Part shown: in pieces, positions 4,733-5,351 of the stretch
How the letters are laid out: every line of letters begins with the position of its first letter
Numbering within the stretch: position 1 is the stretch's first letter
NCBI GenBank assembly: GCA_009778375.1
Contig: WRJW01000119.1
Location: 1-5,351 of the forward strand
Direction: 5' to 3'
Length of the DNA stretch: 5,351 bases
From: Bacteroidota bacterium
Lineage (GTDB): Bacteria; Bacteroidota; Bacteroidia; Bacteroidales; UBA932
Made by a program: the position numbers and the translations under genes
Notes under the pieces: model-generated
Database searches by the model: none
The model's input: only the letters and a program-made list of their open reading frames with translations
What the model was told of the DNA's origin: nothing

Positions 4733-5143
4733 CGGGCAGGCATACCCAACCTATCCCAAATGAGATGATCAAAATACGGGGGTTTAAATCGCACCCCCAA
4801 CACCCCCTTTGCCACACGTTTGCTATCGGTGCTTTGTACTACACACTTTTTTTCAAAAAATTCAGGTCAAACATAAAAAGAGTTTTCCCCTGATTGGTGG
4901 TAAACCCTCTACGGCAACCGCCTACGCTCCCGAATGAGCGAGATGTTCAACTTGGTGGCGTTTGACAAGGGGGCGGGGGATAAAAGGCGATAGCAGTTGT
5001 CCACTATTGTACTTCAAATTTATATGGTCGTTGTGAAAAAGCATGTTGTGTATGAAAACAGAGAATGAAAAAATTAAATACTTGATAAACATATTATTAA
5101 AAAAATGTATTGCAATCTCTTGGATTGTTACAATCATTTTGTA
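4733..5143. other. Gene-free stretch between the ORF6N remnant and the last promoter
   Basis: About 410 bases with no supportable gene on either strand. It holds a G5/C5 hairpin (4778-4798), the direct repeat ACCCCCAACACCCCC (4793-4807), and a short plus-strand stretch (4936-4995) encoding MSEMFNLVAFDKGAGDKRR, which might be a scrap of a lost gene but matches nothing I recognise. CAAATTTA (5015-5022) is a -7 consensus on the minus strand without a -33 partner or a convincing gene. The sequence becomes markedly AT-rich after about 5030. Confidence 0.5.
4778..4798 (+). repeat. G5/C5 hairpin 3' of the ORF6N remnant
   Basis: GGGGGT (4778-4783) pairs with ACCCCC (4793-4798) across a 9-base loop, about 45 bases after the remnant's stop codon. 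The stem could mark the old 3' end of that transcript, but no T-tract follows directly, so I do not call it a terminator. Confidence 0.45.
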
Positions 5144-5151
5144 TATCTTTG
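5120..5151 (+). promoter_or_regulatory. Bacteroidota promoter for the gene at the right edge
   Basis: TATCTTTG (5144-5151) matches the -7 consensus TAnnTTTG exactly. A TTG at 5120-5122, 21 bases upstream, fits the -33 element, making this the most complete promoter in the window. Transcription would begin near 5157-5160, giving an untranslated leader of about 70 bases before the ATG at 5231. Confidence 0.65.
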
Positions 5152-5162
5152 TAAAAGAGTGT

Positions 5163-5198
5163 CCACGTTTTTCACTAGATTGGAGGCGTGGTTTTTTT
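5163..5198 (+). terminator. Terminator-like hairpin in the 5' leader of the last gene (possible attenuator)
   Basis: CCACG (5163-5167) pairs with CGTGG (5187-5191), and five further pairs, four of them U-G, can extend the stem inward to a 9-base loop. Seven T residues follow at once (5192-5198), then GATTTTT. It begins only a few bases after the predicted transcription start, so termination here would yield an RNA of about 40 bases and prevent expression of the downstream gene. The 5-bp core is short, so strength is uncertain. Confidence 0.45.
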
Positions 5199-5230
5199 GA
5201 TTTTTCCCGTATTTAATAAAAATACATAGA

Positions 5231-5350
5231 ATGAAATTCATACTAAGCATAATATTCAATTTGTTGCCTTTTTTTATTTACTGTCAATCCATCCCTTTGT
5301 CAGGTACGATTGGAGATAGGGAAACTGAGCCTGTGAAAAATTTTGTGTAA
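5231..5350 (+). pseudogene. Start of an exported protein with a carboxypeptidase-regulatory-like N-terminus, interrupted after 39 codons at the window edge
   Basis: ATG 5231 opens a signal peptide (MKFILSIIFNLLPFFIYC, cleavage likely around YCQ-S at residues 17-20), followed by SIPLSGTIGDRETEPVKNF. The latter resembles the first strand and turn of the carboxypeptidase-regulatory-like domain ('SGTI.D.ET.EPL..V') at the N-terminus of many Bacteroidota TonB-dependent receptors and outer-membrane proteins. TAA at 5348-5350 then ends the frame, one base before the window ends. The stop falls where that domain normally continues. One additional T in the TTTT run (5341-5344) would give KNFCVN and keep the frame open, so a frameshift or sequencing error is plausible. 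A genuine 39-residue peptide is the alternative. No SD is present, and a promoter and leader hairpin lie upstream. Confidence 0.5.
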
Positions 5351-5351
5351 A

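Noticed and set aside
4922..5137. Minus-strand 71-codon frame in the AT-rich gap
   Set aside because: Low-complexity, no domain resemblance, and the possible -7 box at 5015-5022 lies inside it rather than upstream. Not supportable as a gene.

Overview
The window looks like a chromosomal segment of a Bacteroidota (Bacteroidetes) bacterium. The evidence is a TonB-receptor-type outer-membrane barrel, several promoter -7 boxes of the TAnnTTTG type used by the Bacteroidota primary sigma factor, and start codons that mostly lack a Shine-Dalgarno (SD) sequence. I cannot place it to genus.

Layout. Positions 1-1091 hold the 3' end of an outer-membrane beta-barrel gene that begins outside the window. 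After 33 bases comes a secreted creatininase-family amidohydrolase (1125-2015), probably co-transcribed. Positions 2016-2174 are a regulatory leader, followed by mgtE (2175-3557), a complete Mg2+ channel/transporter gene. Converging on mgtE from the minus strand is a decayed C-terminal fragment of a DUF1016/YhcG-type PDDEXK nuclease (3520-3924). A serine tRNA with anticodon CGA (4057-4148) has its own promoter. It runs directly into a 119-base compound inverted repeat that looks like two back-to-back intrinsic terminators around a long hairpin. Next is a broken ORF6N-domain gene (4341-4732), a stretch of about 410 bases with no gene, and finally a promoter, a terminator-like leader hairpin and the first codons of an exported protein that stops after 39 residues at the window edge.

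The most interesting element is the mgtE leader. A TAnnTTTG promoter is followed by an 18-codon ORF encoding MDDDPYSYPQQTSVTITL, acidic and proline-containing at its start like the Mg2+-sensing MgtL leader of enterobacterial mgtA. Its stop codon lies inside the 5' arm of a perfect hairpin (2124-2148). The 3' arm of that hairpin can instead pair with the mgtE SD and the bases after it (2136-2148 with 2157-2169, 12 of 13 pairs). The two structures exclude each other. The geometry fits a translational switch in which a ribosome finishing the leader peptide turns mgtE off, and a ribosome dropping off at the acidic/proline start at low Mg2+ turns it on. This is inference from sequence, but the parts are directly visible and I know of no described leader of this kind for mgtE in Bacteroidota.

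The region around the tRNA (3520-4732) looks like an area of decay. Two gene types common in accessory DNA are truncated or frameshifted on either side of the tRNA, while the metabolic and transport genes to the left look intact.
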